DNA of 64,000 nucleotides from Yoonia sp. SS1-5 (GCF_038443705.2 NZ_CP151767.2:992001-1056000); one strand, 5' to 3'. Shown: positions 19,078 to 28,820, numbered from the stretch's first letter. Numbers and translations are program-made. The notes: generated from the letters alone by a model not told the origin.

Positions 19078-19545
19078 TCACAACGTGGCGTCGGCCAGCC
19101 GGCGCAGTGCTGCGCCACCAAAGATCGCGTCGCTGTCGCCCTGCGCCTGCAGTATTTCCCAATTGGCCATGCCTTCGGCGACATCCGGCCGGTGTCCTGT
19201 CGGCACCCACCAACAGACAAGAAACCCGCTATCGCCTGGCACAAACCAGTCCACCCGGCCAGCCATGATCCGCGCATGCAGGGTTTTGGTCACAAAATCA
19301 TAGAGCGGCGCGGCACCTGTCCAGACGGACAAGGTTGACGCCGTATTGGGCCGATGCCCCAGCGGCCCGTGCGGGTCGTCCTGAACCGCCTCCATCGCGT
19401 CATCAGGCATGCGCCAGACAAAACCGTCACTGCGGGTCGCAATCGCATTGACCTGTGCAATCGCGTTTTCAAAGCCGGCGATCCGCGGATCGCCCCAGCC
19501 ATAGCGCAGCGTGCCGAAATTGAATTCGGCCAGATGCCGCGTCAT
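19078..19545 (-). CDS. DUF3291-family protein, second of a tandem pair
   Basis: A 155-residue soluble protein with the DUF3291 layout: LAEFNFGTLRYGWGDPRIAGF at the start, GFVWRMPDD, TLSVWTGAAPLYDFVT, and FLVCWWVPTGHRPDVAEGM near the end. The fold resembles dimeric alpha-beta-barrel (EthD/antibiotic monooxygenase) proteins. Its ATG overlaps the stop of the first copy by four bases. The pair are diverged paralogues lying between nuoF and nuoG; function unknown. Confidence 0.85.
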   Translation of the reverse strand: MTRHLAEFNFGTLRYGWGDPRIAGFENAIAQVNAIATRSDGFVWRMPDDAMEAVQDDPHGPLGHRPNTASTLSVWTGAAPLYDFVTKTLHARIMAGRVDWFVPGDSGFLVCWWVPTGHRPDVAEGMANWEILQAQGDSDAIFGGAALRRLADATL

Positions 19546-19994
19546 GATTTGCTATTGCTGCGCAGCCAATCCCAGCCAAAGGCCGCTTCGCTATCTCCAT
19601 GTTCGGCACGGTGTGCCAGCTTGCCCAAAGCCTCATCCAATGATGGCCGCGTGCCCACAGGCACCCACCACATGACAAAGTGCATTTGCACCAGCTCCTC
19701 GAACCAGGTCTTGCCGCGCGCCATGAACCGGGCATGCAGCGTGTCAAAGACAAAGCGTTCCAACGCCGCAGGGTTTTCCCAGACCGACAGGTTGGCGACG
19801 AATTGCGGGTCGCCGTCGATACAGGCCTCGGTATTGCCGCGACCGGGTTCGCCCGAGCCTTCCATCATCCAGACAAAGCCCCGCATCCGCTTGCCCAGGC
19901 CGTTCACACGGTCCAGATTTTGCATGAATTCCGCAACACGCGGATCATCGGTTGGCGCGATCAGGCGCCCGATATTCAGCTCTGCCAGGTGCAT
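19542..19994 (-). CDS. DUF3291-family protein, first of a tandem pair
   Basis: A 150-residue protein starting MHLAELNIGRL; the frame is open five codons further up. The same blocks as its neighbour are present: GFVWMMEGSG, NLSVWENPAALERFVF and FVMWWVPVGTRPSLDEAL. It is a probable ligand-binding or monooxygenase-like alpha-beta barrel by fold, without a known reaction. It lies downstream of a palindromic repeat that separates it from the small membrane protein gene. Confidence 0.85.
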   Translation of the reverse strand: MHLAELNIGRLIAPTDDPRVAEFMQNLDRVNGLGKRMRGFVWMMEGSGEPGRGNTEACIDGDPQFVANLSVWENPAALERFVFDTLHARFMARGKTWFEELVQMHFVMWWVPVGTRPSLDEALGKLAHRAEHGDSEAAFGWDWLRSNSKS

Positions 19995-20013
19995 AGGCGT
20001 TCCCCACAAAGGC

Positions 20014-20035
20014 AGGATGGGTTGAAACCCATCCT
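20014..20035. repeat. Dispersed palindromic repeat, copy A
   Basis: Arms AGGATGGGTT / AACCCATCCT around two bases. It forms a hairpin between the small membrane protein gene and the first DUF3291 gene, and its CTA provides the stop codon (TAG) of the former. Related copies at 42842, 44438 and 58534 have GGATC in place of GGGTT. Confidence 0.75.
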
Positions 20036-20267
20036 ACGACGTCCGGCGTCGTTGACGGGTGGGTGCCACGCCAGCAAACCCCTTGCGCAGAAAGGCAAGC
20101 GTCAGGATCAGCCCGATGATCGCCAATGCCCCCGCTGGCGCATAAGCCCAAAGCGGCGCCACATTGGCATTGATCGCCTGTAGGGTGAACCAGGCCGGCA
20201 GACCGCAAGCCCCCAAAGTGATCAGCGCGGCCCCAAAGCTGGCCGCGCCATCAAGCAAATGTCGCAT
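20034..20267 (-). CDS. Small two-helix membrane protein
   Basis: A 77-residue protein (79 if the ATG at 20273 is used) with two transmembrane helices (AASFGAALITLGACGLPAW and YAPAGALAIIGLILTLAFL) and a basic tail ending RQRRRTS. The stop codon is supplied by the edge of palindromic repeat copy A. It lies 7 to 13 bases after the lipoprotein stop. No family recognised; inner-membrane location inferred. Confidence 0.65.
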   Translation of the reverse strand: MRHLLDGAASFGAALITLGACGLPAWFTLQAINANVAPLWAYAPAGALAIIGLILTLAFLRKGFAGVAPTRQRRRTS

Positions 20268-20280
20268 CGCCATCGGCGGA

Positions 20281-20694
20281 TCAGACAGGCACCAGCATTG
20301 CACCCAGCGCCGATCCTTCCAGCGCCTCGGCATCAGCCGCCTGACAAAGATCGGGGGCCGTCGTATCAACCCCGTGCTTGGCGATGAAACTGCGGCGCGA
20401 CACGTCAAGCTCAAGCTCGATCTGGGTGCCAAGGCCCGATTGCGACAGTGACCCGCGCCCGACCTCATTACGCTTTTCGTTCAGCAACAAATCAAGCGGC
20501 GCATCGTAATTGTAGCGCACACAATTCTGCGCCACACGCTGCGCGATGGTCAAGGTGGCCACATATTGCGGCGTGCTCATGTTAAAGAGCTTTTGCACCG
20601 CCGGATCATCGAAGGAACGGGCCGGCTGCGGACCGCCCGGCCCACATGCAACCAACGCCAAAACTGCTGCTGTCATCCCTGCGCGTATCATCAT
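20281..20694 (-). CDS. Lipoprotein of unknown function (after nuoF)
   Basis: A 137-residue protein with a lipoprotein signal peptide; lipobox LVAC with lipidated Cys at residue 17. The mature part contains [21 protein letters not shown] and [14 protein letters not shown], with two Cys that may bond. The first ATG overlaps the nuoF stop by four bases (ATGA). Probably attached to the outer or inner membrane in the periplasm. Family unknown. Confidence 0.78.
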   Translation of the reverse strand: MMIRAGMTAAVLALVACGPGGPQPARSFDDPAVQKLFNMSTPQYVATLTIAQRVAQNCVRYNYDAPLDLLLNEKRNEVGRGSLSQSGLGTQIELELDVSRRSFIAKHGVDTTAPDLCQAADAEALEGSALGAMLVPV

Positions 20695-21977
20695 TCTGCC
20701 GCTACCCCTGCCATGCGTTTATCCTTGATCCGGTCCTCGATTTCATCCCGGAAATTCTTGATCAGCCCCTGGATCGGCCAGGACGCCGCGTCACCAAGTG
20801 CGCAGATCGTGTGCCCTTCGACCTGTTTGGTCACATCAAGAAGCATATCAATCTCTTCGGGCCGTGCATCCCCTTTGACGAGCCGTTCCATCACACGCAT
20901 CATCCAGCCGGTCCCTTCACGGCAGGGCGTGCATTGTCCGCAGCTTTCATGCTTGTAGAACTTCGAGAGCCGCCAGATATTCTTGATCATATCCGTTGAC
21001 TGATCCATCACGATGACGGCAGCCGTGCCAAGGGACGACCCTTTTTCCTTGAGCGCGTCAAAATCCATGATCGCATCGCGCATATTCTCGCCGCGCACAC
21101 ATGGCACAGATGATCCGCCCGGGATCACGGCCTTGAGGTTGTCCCAGCCGCCCCGAATACCGCCACAATGCCGTTCGATCAGTTCTTCGAAGCTGATCGA
21201 CATCTCTTCTTCGACGACGCAGGGGTTGTTCACATGGCCTGAGATCGCAAAGAGCTTGGTGCCGGCGTTATTCGGGCGGCCCATCGAGGCAAACCATTCC
21301 CCGCCGCGCCGCAGGATCGTGGGCACAACGGCAATCGATTCGACATTATTGACCGTGGTCGGACACCCATAAAGCCCGGCGCCCGCGGGAAATGGGGGCT
21401 TCATCCGGGGCATGCCCTTCTTGCCTTCGAGGCTTTCCAGGAGCGATGTTTCCTCGCCGCAGATATAGGCCCCTGCCCCGTGGGTCAGATAAATGTCAAA
21501 GTCCCAACCGGATTTTGCGGCGTTCTTGCCCACAAGTCCGGCGGCGTAAGCCTCGTCAATGGCGGCCTGCAGGGCCTCCTTTTCGCGGATATACTCGCCG
21601 CGAATGTAGATATAGCAGGCATGCGCATTCATCGCGAAGCTGGCAATCAGGCAACCTTCGACCAGCGTGTGTGGATCATGGCGCATGATCTCGCGGTCCT
21701 TGCATGTGCCGGGCTCGGATTCGTCGGCGTTCACCACCAGATAGGCGGGGCGGCCATCGCTTTCCTTGGGCATAAAGGACCATTTCAACCCGGTCGGAAA
21801 ACCGGCCCCGCCGCGCCCACGCAAGCCGGATGCCTTCATCTCGTCGATGATCCAGTCACGCCCCTTCTTGATGATGGCAGCCGTGTCATCCCAATGGCCA
21901 CGCTTTTGTGCGCCGGCCAGGGTGCGGTCATGCATCCCGTAAAGGTTCGTGAAAATCCGGTTTTCGTCTTTGAGCAT
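20691..21977 (-). CDS. nuoF: NADH-quinone oxidoreductase subunit F
   Basis: A 428-residue NADH-binding flavoprotein of complex I. FMN loop [14 protein letters not shown] near residue 62, NADH site with [17 protein letters not shown], and the N3 [4Fe-4S] ligands [12 protein letters not shown] near residue 350, plus a later Cys in HTICALGD. The ATG (MLKDENRIF) shares one base with the DUF5337 stop; the open frame to 22031 is not part of it. Confidence 0.97.
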   Translation of the reverse strand: MLKDENRIFTNLYGMHDRTLAGAQKRGHWDDTAAIIKKGRDWIIDEMKASGLRGRGGAGFPTGLKWSFMPKESDGRPAYLVVNADESEPGTCKDREIMRHDPHTLVEGCLIASFAMNAHACYIYIRGEYIREKEALQAAIDEAYAAGLVGKNAAKSGWDFDIYLTHGAGAYICGEETSLLESLEGKKGMPRMKPPFPAGAGLYGCPTTVNNVESIAVVPTILRRGGEWFASMGRPNNAGTKLFAISGHVNNPCVVEEEMSISFEELIERHCGGIRGGWDNLKAVIPGGSSVPCVRGENMRDAIMDFDALKEKGSSLGTAAVIVMDQSTDMIKNIWRLSKFYKHESCGQCTPCREGTGWMMRVMERLVKGDARPEEIDMLLDVTKQVEGHTICALGDAASWPIQGLIKNFRDEIEDRIKDKRMAGVAAE

Positions 21978-22207
21978 CAGCTTGAGCCTTTGTCGATCTG
22001 GCGGGCCCGCCAGAGTTGATATGTCTGCCACAGCGCAAAGCCGAAACCGGCCAGTGCTGCAAGATCAAAAAACGCGCGGGTCCGGTTGGACCAGCCATAT
22101 TGAGACCCGATCATGGTGACCAATATCCAGAAAACACCAATACCCGCCAGCAGCATTGCAACCCGCTGCCCGGCCTTGGCCTGTTTTGTGTCACCATGTT
22201 TTGTCAT
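21977..22207 (-). CDS. DUF5337-family small membrane protein
   Basis: A 76-residue protein: a short hydrophilic start ([15 protein letters not shown]), two hydrophobic helices ([18 protein letters not shown] and [18 protein letters not shown]) and a basic tail. The size, two helices and location next to nuoF match DUF5337, a Rhodobacteraceae family found at nuo loci. It shares one base with the nuoF start, so it is coupled to NuoF translation. Function unknown. Confidence 0.8.
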   Translation of the reverse strand: MTKHGDTKQAKAGQRVAMLLAGIGVFWILVTMIGSQYGWSNRTRAFFDLAALAGFGFALWQTYQLWRARQIDKGSS

Positions 22208-22328
22208 TACGCGACCCGCTTACAGCGAAACGACGGGAATCTGAATGGGGTTTTTGGTCTCAGGGCAGGCATTTTTTGCACCCGCCCCGATAGTTTTTGA
22301 TGAACCGCGCCGCAAAAGCGGCCGGCAA

Positions 22329-23117
22329 TCAGTAAACGTCGCCCTTGTCGACCTTTTTGGAGAATTCGGTTGTCCCGCCTTCTGCAAGGATCTTGGCCTG
22401 CGGGACCCAGTCATCGCGGCTGGCCCGGCCTTTGAAACCTTCCAGATTGTCGTCCATCCAGGCCAATTCGGCAGCCCCCCAGCCAGCAATCTGGTCAAAA
22501 TGGTAGATGCCCATGCCGTGCAAGGTGCCTTCAAGCTTGGGGCCGACGCCCTTGATCTGCTTGAGATCATCCGGACCACCCTCGCGGGCCGCACTGAGGA
22601 AGGTGGGCTTGGTGCCTGCGACGGCCGCATCCGTACTTGCCTCTGCAGGTGCTGCATCAGCCGGGGCGGCGTCACCGCCATCATATTTCCAACTGCCTTT
22701 CTTGGCGGCAAGTTCTTGTTCGCCCGCAAGCACCGTGTCAGGTTTGACCTTTGGCGCAGAGGCGGCTGCGGCTGCAGGGGCCGCGGCGGCGGCGGGCGGC
22801 GTCGACACTTCCGGTTCCGGGTCGGCCTGCGGTGCCGCAGGCGCCGGTGCTGTGGGGGCCTGGGCCGTTGGTGCCGGCGCTGTTGGTCTGGGGGCCGTTG
22901 GTGCTGGTGCCGCGACCGGATCTGCCTTGGTGTGTGGGGCAGGTTCGCGCCAGCCCAAAAGAAGGATGATTGCCGTAATAACGGCGATGATGGCGCCGAT
23001 AAACAGCGCAGCGAGCCAGCCGAAATCATAGAGGACAAAGGCAACGCCCGCCGCAATCAGGCCAAACAAAGCCGAAACCGCAATGACGCCCAAACCTATT
23101 GGTGCTGTGTCTTTCAT
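22329..23117 (-). CDS. Membrane-anchored protein with Pro/Ala linker and helix-hairpin-helix domain
   Basis: 262 residues. Two N-terminal transmembrane helices (about residues 7-50) are followed by a low-complexity Pro/Ala region with APTAPxP-type repeats (about 60-125). A C-terminal domain begins [20 protein letters not shown] and contains FDQIAGW and KGRASRDDWVPQA. The C-terminal domain is closely similar to the C-terminal extension of NuoE encoded 203 bases upstream. GVGPKLE is a helix-hairpin-helix element. A scaffold for complex I assembly or docking is possible but is inference from position. Confidence 0.8.
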   Translation of the reverse strand: MKDTAPIGLGVIAVSALFGLIAAGVAFVLYDFGWLAALFIGAIIAVITAIILLLGWREPAPHTKADPVAAPAPTAPRPTAPAPTAQAPTAPAPAAPQADPEPEVSTPPAAAAAPAAAAASAPKVKPDTVLAGEQELAAKKGSWKYDGGDAAPADAAPAEASTDAAVAGTKPTFLSAAREGGPDDLKQIKGVGPKLEGTLHGMGIYHFDQIAGWGAAELAWMDDNLEGFKGRASRDDWVPQAKILAEGGTTEFSKKVDKGDVY

Positions 23118-23320
23118 GGTAGTTCATCTCCCTTCGGATGGCCGCTTTTGCAGCCTTATCGACGTTCACACATTACGCATGGACACCGCGATGCGGCCCG
23201 CCCATTGCGACAGCATGGCACAGTCTTACCCCAAAGGACAAATATGCGGAAATAATTTGTGTGTCTGCCACGACTTAGGTCAGGGTCAGTCGGGAAATCA
23301 GGACCACAAAAACCGGGCTG

Positions 23321-24445
23321 CTATTCTGCCTTTTTGGCCAGCTCTGCCGCCTGCGCCATCCAATTGTCACGCGTGATGCGCCCTTTGAATTTCAGGCGGC
23401 TATCGACCCAGGCGACCTCTGCCTCGGTCCATTTGGCGATTTGGTCAAAATGCCAGAATCCGAGGTCATGCAGCACACCTTCCAGCTTTGGACCGACGCC
23501 ACTGATCTTCTTCAGGTCATCACCCTTGCCACCACGGGGGGCGGACAGGGTTTCCGGCGCGCTTTCAGCAACGGGTGCCTCGGCCGGGGCTGGGTTACTC
23601 TTGGACACAGGCTTGGCCTTGGATGTGGCTTTGGCCTGTTGTTTTGTGACCCCGGTGTCACCGGCAGGCTTTTTGGCCGCAGGCTTGGGCTCTTTCGCAT
23701 TCTTTGCGGCTGGCTTGGGGGCCGTCTTGACGGCGCCATCATCAATCCATGGGGTCAAAAGCGGTACTTCGGTGCCGTCGATCCGCTTGACCGTATCACC
23801 AATATCAACCGCCGCCTGAACGCTGGCATTATATTGGGTGCGCCCAGCCTCGTGATCCTTCAGGCTGGTCAGGCCGGCCAGTGGTTCAGCACCATAGCGA
23901 CCATTCTGCGGTCCCGGAACCGGGACCTTGCCAGCGGCAAGTTCATCAATGATCTCGATCAGGCGCGCGGTTGTCAGGTCTTCGTAATAATCCTTGCCGA
24001 TCTGCGCCATCGGCGCATTCGCGCAGGAGCCGAGGCATTCGACCTCTTCCCAGGAAAACTTGCCATCCGCAGACAATGTATGCGGCTTGCTGGCGATCTT
24101 GTCCTTGCATACGCCGATCAGATCCTCGGCCCCGCAAATCATGCAGGATAGCGTGCCGCAAATCTGAATATGCGCAACAGAACCAACTGGTTGCAGTTGA
24201 AACATAAAGTAGAATGATGCCACTTCCAACGCGCGGATATACGCCAGATCAAGCATACCGGCGACATGTTCGATGGCGGGGCGGGTCAGCCAGCCCTCTT
24301 GCTCCTGCGCGCGCCACAAAAGCGGAATGATCGCCGAGGCCTGACGACCTTCGGGAAACTTCTTCATTTGCGCCTCGGCCCATTTCTGATTGTCGGCAGT
24401 AAAGGCAAAGCTGTCAGGCTGATCAGGATGAAGACGACGAAGCAT
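23321..24445 (-). CDS. nuoE: NADH-quinone oxidoreductase subunit E with C-terminal helix-hairpin-helix extension
   Basis: 374 residues, against about 160-240 for a plain NuoE. The N-terminal thioredoxin-like [2Fe-2S] domain has ligands in CGTLSC (with CMIC just after) and ECLGSC. Then comes a Lys/Pro/Ala-rich linker (about 245-310) and a C-terminal domain with [19 protein letters not shown] and [15 protein letters not shown]. The start [15 protein letters not shown] fits the family. The same C-terminal domain recurs in the membrane protein directly downstream. Confidence 0.95.
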   Translation of the reverse strand: MLRRLHPDQPDSFAFTADNQKWAEAQMKKFPEGRQASAIIPLLWRAQEQEGWLTRPAIEHVAGMLDLAYIRALEVASFYFMFQLQPVGSVAHIQICGTLSCMICGAEDLIGVCKDKIASKPHTLSADGKFSWEEVECLGSCANAPMAQIGKDYYEDLTTARLIEIIDELAAGKVPVPGPQNGRYGAEPLAGLTSLKDHEAGRTQYNASVQAAVDIGDTVKRIDGTEVPLLTPWIDDGAVKTAPKPAAKNAKEPKPAAKKPAGDTGVTKQQAKATSKAKPVSKSNPAPAEAPVAESAPETLSAPRGGKGDDLKKISGVGPKLEGVLHDLGFWHFDQIAKWTEAEVAWVDSRLKFKGRITRDNWMAQAAELAKKAE

Positions 24446-24568
24446 AAAGGACCTCTGGGCAATAGGTATCGGCAGCAGCACCGGGTTACACAGGACCGGC
24501 CGGTTTGACAACGGTCGCAAGGGGCAGTTTTGCCGCCGACGCCGATTTATTGAATGAATGGCTGCGGA

Positions 24569-24688
24569 CTAGGACGCGCCGGTCAGGGCAACACCTGCCG
24601 TCACCAGAATATACAGCAATGTCGTTGGTGCCTGAACGCCCGCGCCAATGCCCAAAAGGACCACCGGCAGCAAGCCTAGTGAACTCAC
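24569..24688 (-). CDS. 39-residue hydrophobic protein between nuoD and nuoE
   Basis: A 40-codon frame that starts at GTG overlapping the stop of the lipoprotein gene (GTGA) and ends at TAG. The product begins MSSLGLLPVVLLGIGAGVQ and is almost wholly hydrophobic, with a central Pro (QAPTTLLYIL), so it could span the membrane once or twice. No Shine-Dalgarno is visible; translation would depend on coupling. Similar small ORFs near nuo genes exist in my memory only vaguely, so this is a prediction. Confidence 0.55.
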   Translation of the reverse strand: MSSLGLLPVVLLGIGAGVQAPTTLLYILVTAGVALTGAS

Positions 24689-25017
24689 GCGCAGGCGCCG
24701 GATGTCACCCGGAAACCCTGACCAGGCACAAGGTCCACCCCGCCCTCATTGCGCAAATCCTGCAGGACGCGCGCCAGATCATCCTGGGACAATGTGGCAC
24801 TTGCCAGAATTGTCGGGGTCGTTTGCGCATTCACCTCGCAGCCATTGGCGGCAGCGGCCCGCAGAAAACGCTGCTTGGCCGATTGCGGGTTTTCGATGGG
24901 GACCGGCGCAGGCTGAATGACCGGCGGCGCGGGTGGCGGTGCAGGCAAAGGCCGAAGGTCAGGAACGGTGCACGCCGCGACTACGCCAAAAGCAACAAGT
25001 GGAAGTTTACGCATCAT
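24685..25017 (-). CDS. Small lipoprotein with Pro-rich N-terminus (nuoD-nuoE junction)
   Basis: A 110-residue protein with lipobox VAAC (Cys near residue 16), a proline-rich spacer (PLPAPPPAPPVIQPAPVP), then a compact helical domain (SAKQRFLRAAAANGCEV, LSQDDLARVLQDLRNEGG) ending with a Cys. The two Cys of the domain may bond. The start could be either of two adjacent ATGs. It is periplasmic and membrane-attached. Function unknown. Confidence 0.75.
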   Translation of the reverse strand: MMRKLPLVAFGVVAACTVPDLRPLPAPPPAPPVIQPAPVPIENPQSAKQRFLRAAAANGCEVNAQTTPTILASATLSQDDLARVLQDLRNEGGVDLVPGQGFRVTSGACA

Positions 25018-25112
25018 GGCGGTCACCTTTCTGTATCAAAGTTCGGGCAAGCCTAACTTTCGATCAGCGTGATGACCAGACGCACAAAACCATCCGCGGG
25101 CTTTCTTGCCGA

Positions 25113-26348
25113 TCAGCGGTCAATCTCGCCAAACACAACATCCATCGTGCCGATAATCGCGGCAACATCGGCCAGCTGATGGCCACATGCAACATGGTCC
25201 ATCGCCTGCAAATGCAGGTAACCCGGCGCGCGCAGCTTGGCACGGTAGGGCTGATTGGTGCCATCGGCAACCAGATAGACCCCAAACTCACCCTTGGGGG
25301 CCTCAACCGCGGCGTAAACCTCACCCGCTGGCACATGGAACCCTTCGGTATACAGCTTGAAGTGATGGATCAGCGCCTCCATCGAGGTTTTCATCTCACC
25401 ACGTGTGGGCGGGGTCATCTTGCCACGGGCCATCACATCACCCGGCTCATTGCGCAGCTTTTCGCAAGCCTGACGGATGATGTGAACCGATTGACGCATC
25501 TCTTCCATGCGGCACAGGTAGCGATCATAACAATCGCCATTCTTTCCCACTGGCACCTGAAATTCGAACTCGTCATAGCATTCATACGGCTGGGCGCGGC
25601 GCAAATCCCAGGCAAGGCCCGATCCACGGACCATCACACCGGAAAAGCCCCATTCCTGAATATCTTCTTCGGTCACCACACCGATATCGCAGTTGCGCTG
25701 CTTGAAAATCCGGTTCTCGGTCAGCAGGCCGTCAATATCATCCATGACTTTGGGGAATTCGACCGCCCATTGATCAATATCCTCGATCAATTCAGGGGGC
25801 AGGTCCTGATGCACACCGCCGGGACGGAAATAAGCGGCATGCAAGCGGGCGCCGCAGGCACGCTCGTAAAACACCATCAGCTTTTCACGCTCTTCAAAGC
25901 CCCACAAGGGCGGGGTCAGCGCGCCCACATCCATTGCCTGGGTGGTCACGTTCAGCAGATGGTTCAGCACCCGGCCGATCTCGGAATAGAGGACCCGGAT
26001 CAGGCTGGCGCGGCGCGGCACCTCGGTGCCGGTCAGCTTTTCAATGGCCAGACACCAGGCATGTTCCTGGTTCATCGGCGCGACATAGTCGAGGCGATCA
26101 AAATAGGGCAGGTTCTGCAGATAGGTCCGCGATTCCATCAGCTTTTCGGTGCCACGGTGCAGCAGGCCGATATGGGGATCGCAACGCTCTACGATCTCGC
26201 CGTCAAGTTCCAGCACAAGACGCAAAACACCATGTGCAGCAGGGTGTTGCGGGCCGAAGTTGATGTTAAAATTCCGGATCTTCTGCTCGCCGGTGGCGGC
26301 GTCCGTGGACCCGTCATCATAAGTGTTCACACGAATATCGCCGTCCAT
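25113..26348 (-). CDS. nuoD: NADH-quinone oxidoreductase subunit D
   Basis: A 411-residue 49-kDa subunit that shapes the quinone site. Seen: [13 protein letters not shown] near residue 33, [14 protein letters not shown] (replacing the hydrogenase Cys pair) and a C-terminal [10 protein letters not shown]. Normal length. It starts 3 bases after the sulfotransferase stop, so it is transcribed with it. Confidence 0.97.
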   Translation of the reverse strand: MDGDIRVNTYDDGSTDAATGEQKIRNFNINFGPQHPAAHGVLRLVLELDGEIVERCDPHIGLLHRGTEKLMESRTYLQNLPYFDRLDYVAPMNQEHAWCLAIEKLTGTEVPRRASLIRVLYSEIGRVLNHLLNVTTQAMDVGALTPPLWGFEEREKLMVFYERACGARLHAAYFRPGGVHQDLPPELIEDIDQWAVEFPKVMDDIDGLLTENRIFKQRNCDIGVVTEEDIQEWGFSGVMVRGSGLAWDLRRAQPYECYDEFEFQVPVGKNGDCYDRYLCRMEEMRQSVHIIRQACEKLRNEPGDVMARGKMTPPTRGEMKTSMEALIHHFKLYTEGFHVPAGEVYAAVEAPKGEFGVYLVADGTNQPYRAKLRAPGYLHLQAMDHVACGHQLADVAAIIGTMDVVFGEIDR

Positions 26349-26351
26349 GCT

Positions 26352-27242
26352 TTACGCCCTCGCCAAGTTGTCTTGCCACCGTTGCGGCAGGGGGCCGATA
26401 TTTTTGGCCACCCAAGTGTAGTGTTCATTCAATAGTTTCAACGCCTTAGGGCGCAGCTTGTCCAGCATAACCACCTCAGGTCCGCTATGGACCGGCGTGG
26501 TGACCGCAGGTTCTGCATAGCTGATATCAAGGAAGGAACAAAGTTGCGAGAGGCCATCTTGCCTCATCAGATCTTCGGTAAACATCACCAGCAAACGGCC
26601 CTTTGGGATGGCGCGACGCAGCCGGGCAATGATCGCGGGATAATCACCCCGTTCAAGGATGTGGGTCTCCTGCCCCCGATTGAGAATACGGTAGAGGATG
26701 TTGTTCGACTTCTTTTCGTATTTTTCGTGCGACTGGCGCTGGCGGCGGGCCTGCATGCGAATATGCGACCACAGCCTGTCCAAGGGATCGCGGATCAAGA
26801 AGACAAATTTGGTATTCGGGGACAGGCGCGCCATGCGTTTGAGCATGCTGTCGGGCAAGGTCGCGTAATTGGGGGTCATATCCGCAACCAGACGGGTCTC
26901 GCCCCGATCGGTCAGCCATGCGCCATAGGCAAGGTCATCGGCCCGGTCACCTTCAAGCACGGACATCAGCGCCTTCATGTCGGTGATCCGCCGGTCCGCA
27001 TTGGCAACCTGCCAGCCCCGCCCGGCATCCTGCGCATCGGTTTTCAAATCGCGGAGCTCGCGCAGCCGCAAACGAAACGCGGTCAGCTGCTTGTCAGCGC
27101 GATCTGGATCAAACGTATCCCAATAATGCGCCTCTTTCACGGCGGGCATCGCGCAGTCCGGGTGGTCGTGCAGATAACGATAAAGCCATGACGTCCCTGC
27201 TTTGGTCGCACCGACACAATAAAGCAATGTGGGATCAGTCAC
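26352..27242 (-). CDS. Sulfotransferase-family protein in the nuo operon
   Basis: A 296-residue protein with the PAPS 5'-phosphosulfate loop (GATKAGTSWLYRYLHDHP, residues 11-28) and the 3'-phosphate motif FVFLIRDPLDRLWSHIR in the middle. It is a soluble family-1-like sulfotransferase that moves sulfate from PAPS to an unknown acceptor. It lies between a GFA-family gene and nuoD with gaps of 23 and 3 bases. Nothing links it to complex I chemistry; it may simply use the strong operon. Confidence 0.88.
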   Translation of the reverse strand: MTDPTLLYCVGATKAGTSWLYRYLHDHPDCAMPAVKEAHYWDTFDPDRADKQLTAFRLRLRELRDLKTDAQDAGRGWQVANADRRITDMKALMSVLEGDRADDLAYGAWLTDRGETRLVADMTPNYATLPDSMLKRMARLSPNTKFVFLIRDPLDRLWSHIRMQARRQRQSHEKYEKKSNNILYRILNRGQETHILERGDYPAIIARLRRAIPKGRLLVMFTEDLMRQDGLSQLCSFLDISYAEPAVTTPVHSGPEVVMLDKLRPKALKLLNEHYTWVAKNIGPLPQRWQDNLARA

Positions 27243-27265
27243 GGCGCAAATGCATCCCCACCAAG

Positions 27266-27682
27266 CTAGACATCGGGCATGAACATGGCGAAAACCTCGG
27301 CCTCGGTCATGGTCTTTGTCTGATTGGACAATGCATAATTCGATGGCTTGCGGTCGATAAACACCTCTACCCCGATCTCGAACTGGCCGGGATCATCGAA
27401 GGTCTGGATCGACACATGCTGATGCGCGCCATCCTGTGTCTGCCACATAATGGACGAGCCGCACGTCTTGCAAAAAACACGCTCTCCCCATTCCGACGCC
27501 TTGTAAGAGCCCAGCGGGGCGTCGTCATTGAAGGTCACGTCAGTGCAGCCGACGCTCATGTAAATTCCGCCGGACCATTTCCGGCACTGCCCGCAATGGC
27601 AGGCCCCTGCCCCCTGGTCGGTCAGGGATGCTGTGAAGGTACATGCGCCGCACAGGCATGACCCGTTCAGCGCATCGGCCAT
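27266..27682 (-). CDS. GFA-family (CENP-V/formaldehyde-activating-like) zinc protein
   Basis: A 138-residue protein with the GFA zinc pattern: GSCLCGACTF near residue 7, CHCGQCRKWSGG near residue 29 and FCKTCGSS near residue 70. These three groups bind two zinc ions in this fold. The ATG shares one base with the nuoC stop (TGATG). Despite the family name, glutathione-formaldehyde activity is proven for few members, so the substrate is open. Confidence 0.9.
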   Translation of the reverse strand: MADALNGSCLCGACTFTASLTDQGAGACHCGQCRKWSGGIYMSVGCTDVTFNDDAPLGSYKASEWGERVFCKTCGSSIMWQTQDGAHQHVSIQTFDDPGQFEIGVEVFIDRKPSNYALSNQTKTMTEAEVFAMFMPDV

Positions 27683-28293
27683 CAGCTTGCCTTCTCGTCT
27701 TTCTTTTCGTCACCGGGCAGGATGTATTCGGCCCCTTCCCATGGCGACATGAAATCAAACTGGCGATACTCTTGCACCAGCTTCACCGGCTCGTAGACAA
27801 CCCGCTTTTGCACTTCGTCATAGCGCACCTCGGTATAGCCGGTGGTCGGGAAATCCTTGCGGAGCGGATAGCCGCGAAAACCGTAATCGGTCAGGATGCG
27901 GCGCAGGTCCGGATGGCCGGAAAACAGGATGCCGAACATGTCAAACACTTCCCGCTCGAACCAATTGGCCGATGGGTGGACAGACATGATTGACGGCAGC
28001 ATATCCTCTTCGCGGATCTGAACCCGCAGGCGAGTGCGCTGGTTCTGATACATGCTTAAGAAGTGATAGACGACATCAAAACGCTTGGCCCGGTTGGGAT
28101 AGTCCACAGCCGTGATATCCACGAGGGACGAGAATTTGCAGGCCTGATCGGTTTTCAGAAACTCGACAAAGCTGACAAGCGATGACGGCGCCACATTCAC
28201 TGTCAATTCGCCATGGGTTACCTCCCATGACAAGACGCAATCGGTGCGCTTCAGCTCCAGGTGGGTGCCTAGTTCGTGCATGCTGTCACTCAT
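27682..28293 (-). CDS. nuoC: NADH-quinone oxidoreductase subunit C
   Basis: A 203-residue 30-kDa subunit of the peripheral arm. Seen: [37 protein letters not shown] (the family signature) and [21 protein letters not shown]. It overlaps the nuoB stop by four bases (ATGA). Confidence 0.96.
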   Translation of the reverse strand: MSDSMHELGTHLELKRTDCVLSWEVTHGELTVNVAPSSLVSFVEFLKTDQACKFSSLVDITAVDYPNRAKRFDVVYHFLSMYQNQRTRLRVQIREEDMLPSIMSVHPSANWFEREVFDMFGILFSGHPDLRRILTDYGFRGYPLRKDFPTTGYTEVRYDEVQKRVVYEPVKLVQEYRQFDFMSPWEGAEYILPGDEKKDEKAS

Positions 28294-28820
28294 CGTACAA
28301 TCGTCCCTGTCCGGCGCATTTTGCGCTGCAATTGCAAAATGCCATATAGCAGCGCCTCGGCCGTGGGTGGGCAGCCGGGGACATAGACATCAACCGGCAC
28401 GATCCGGTCGCAGCCGCGCACAACCGAATAGCTGTAGTGATAATATCCGCCACCATTGGCGCAGGACCCCATCGAAATCACATAACGCGGCTCTGGCATC
28501 TGGTCGTAGACCTTGCGCAGCGCCGGGGCCATCTTGTTGGTCAGCGTCCCGGCCACAATCATCAGATCCGACTGTCGCGGAGAGGCGCGCGGCGCGGTGC
28601 CAAAACGCTCAAGATCATAGCGGGGCATGGATGTGTGCATCATCTCAACCGCGCAACAAGCCAGACCGAACGTCATCCAGTGCAGCGATCCGGTACGGGC
28701 CCAGTTCACGATATCCGCGGTTGACGTGACCAGAAAGCCCTTGTCCTGCAACGCCTCGTTGATCAGACCAGCGCCATGTTCCTTGTCGGCGCCAACGGCG
28801 GTCCCGGTCATCACTCCCAT
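28290..28820 (-). CDS. nuoB: NADH-quinone oxidoreductase subunit B
   Basis: A 176-residue subunit carrying cluster N2. The ligands are seen as the tandem Cys in [29 protein letters not shown], and [19 protein letters not shown] lies 6 bases before the first ATG. It is the first gene of the large nuo transcript, because nuoA lies beyond a terminator; its promoter must be in 28821-29046. Confidence 0.97.
   Translation of the reverse strand: MGVMTGTAVGADKEHGAGLINEALQDKGFLVTSTADIVNWARTGSLHWMTFGLACCAVEMMHTSMPRYDLERFGTAPRASPRQSDLMIVAGTLTNKMAPALRKVYDQMPEPRYVISMGSCANGGGYYHYSYSVVRGCDRIVPVDVYVPGCPPTAEALLYGILQLQRKMRRTGTIVR

Noticed and set aside
22220..22328. Leftward tail reading KNACPETKNPIQIPVVSL before a stop
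   Set aside because: The frame runs through the HhH membrane protein in another phase; no start codon with a ribosome site is visible for a separate short gene. Left out, although the tail has a protein-like look.
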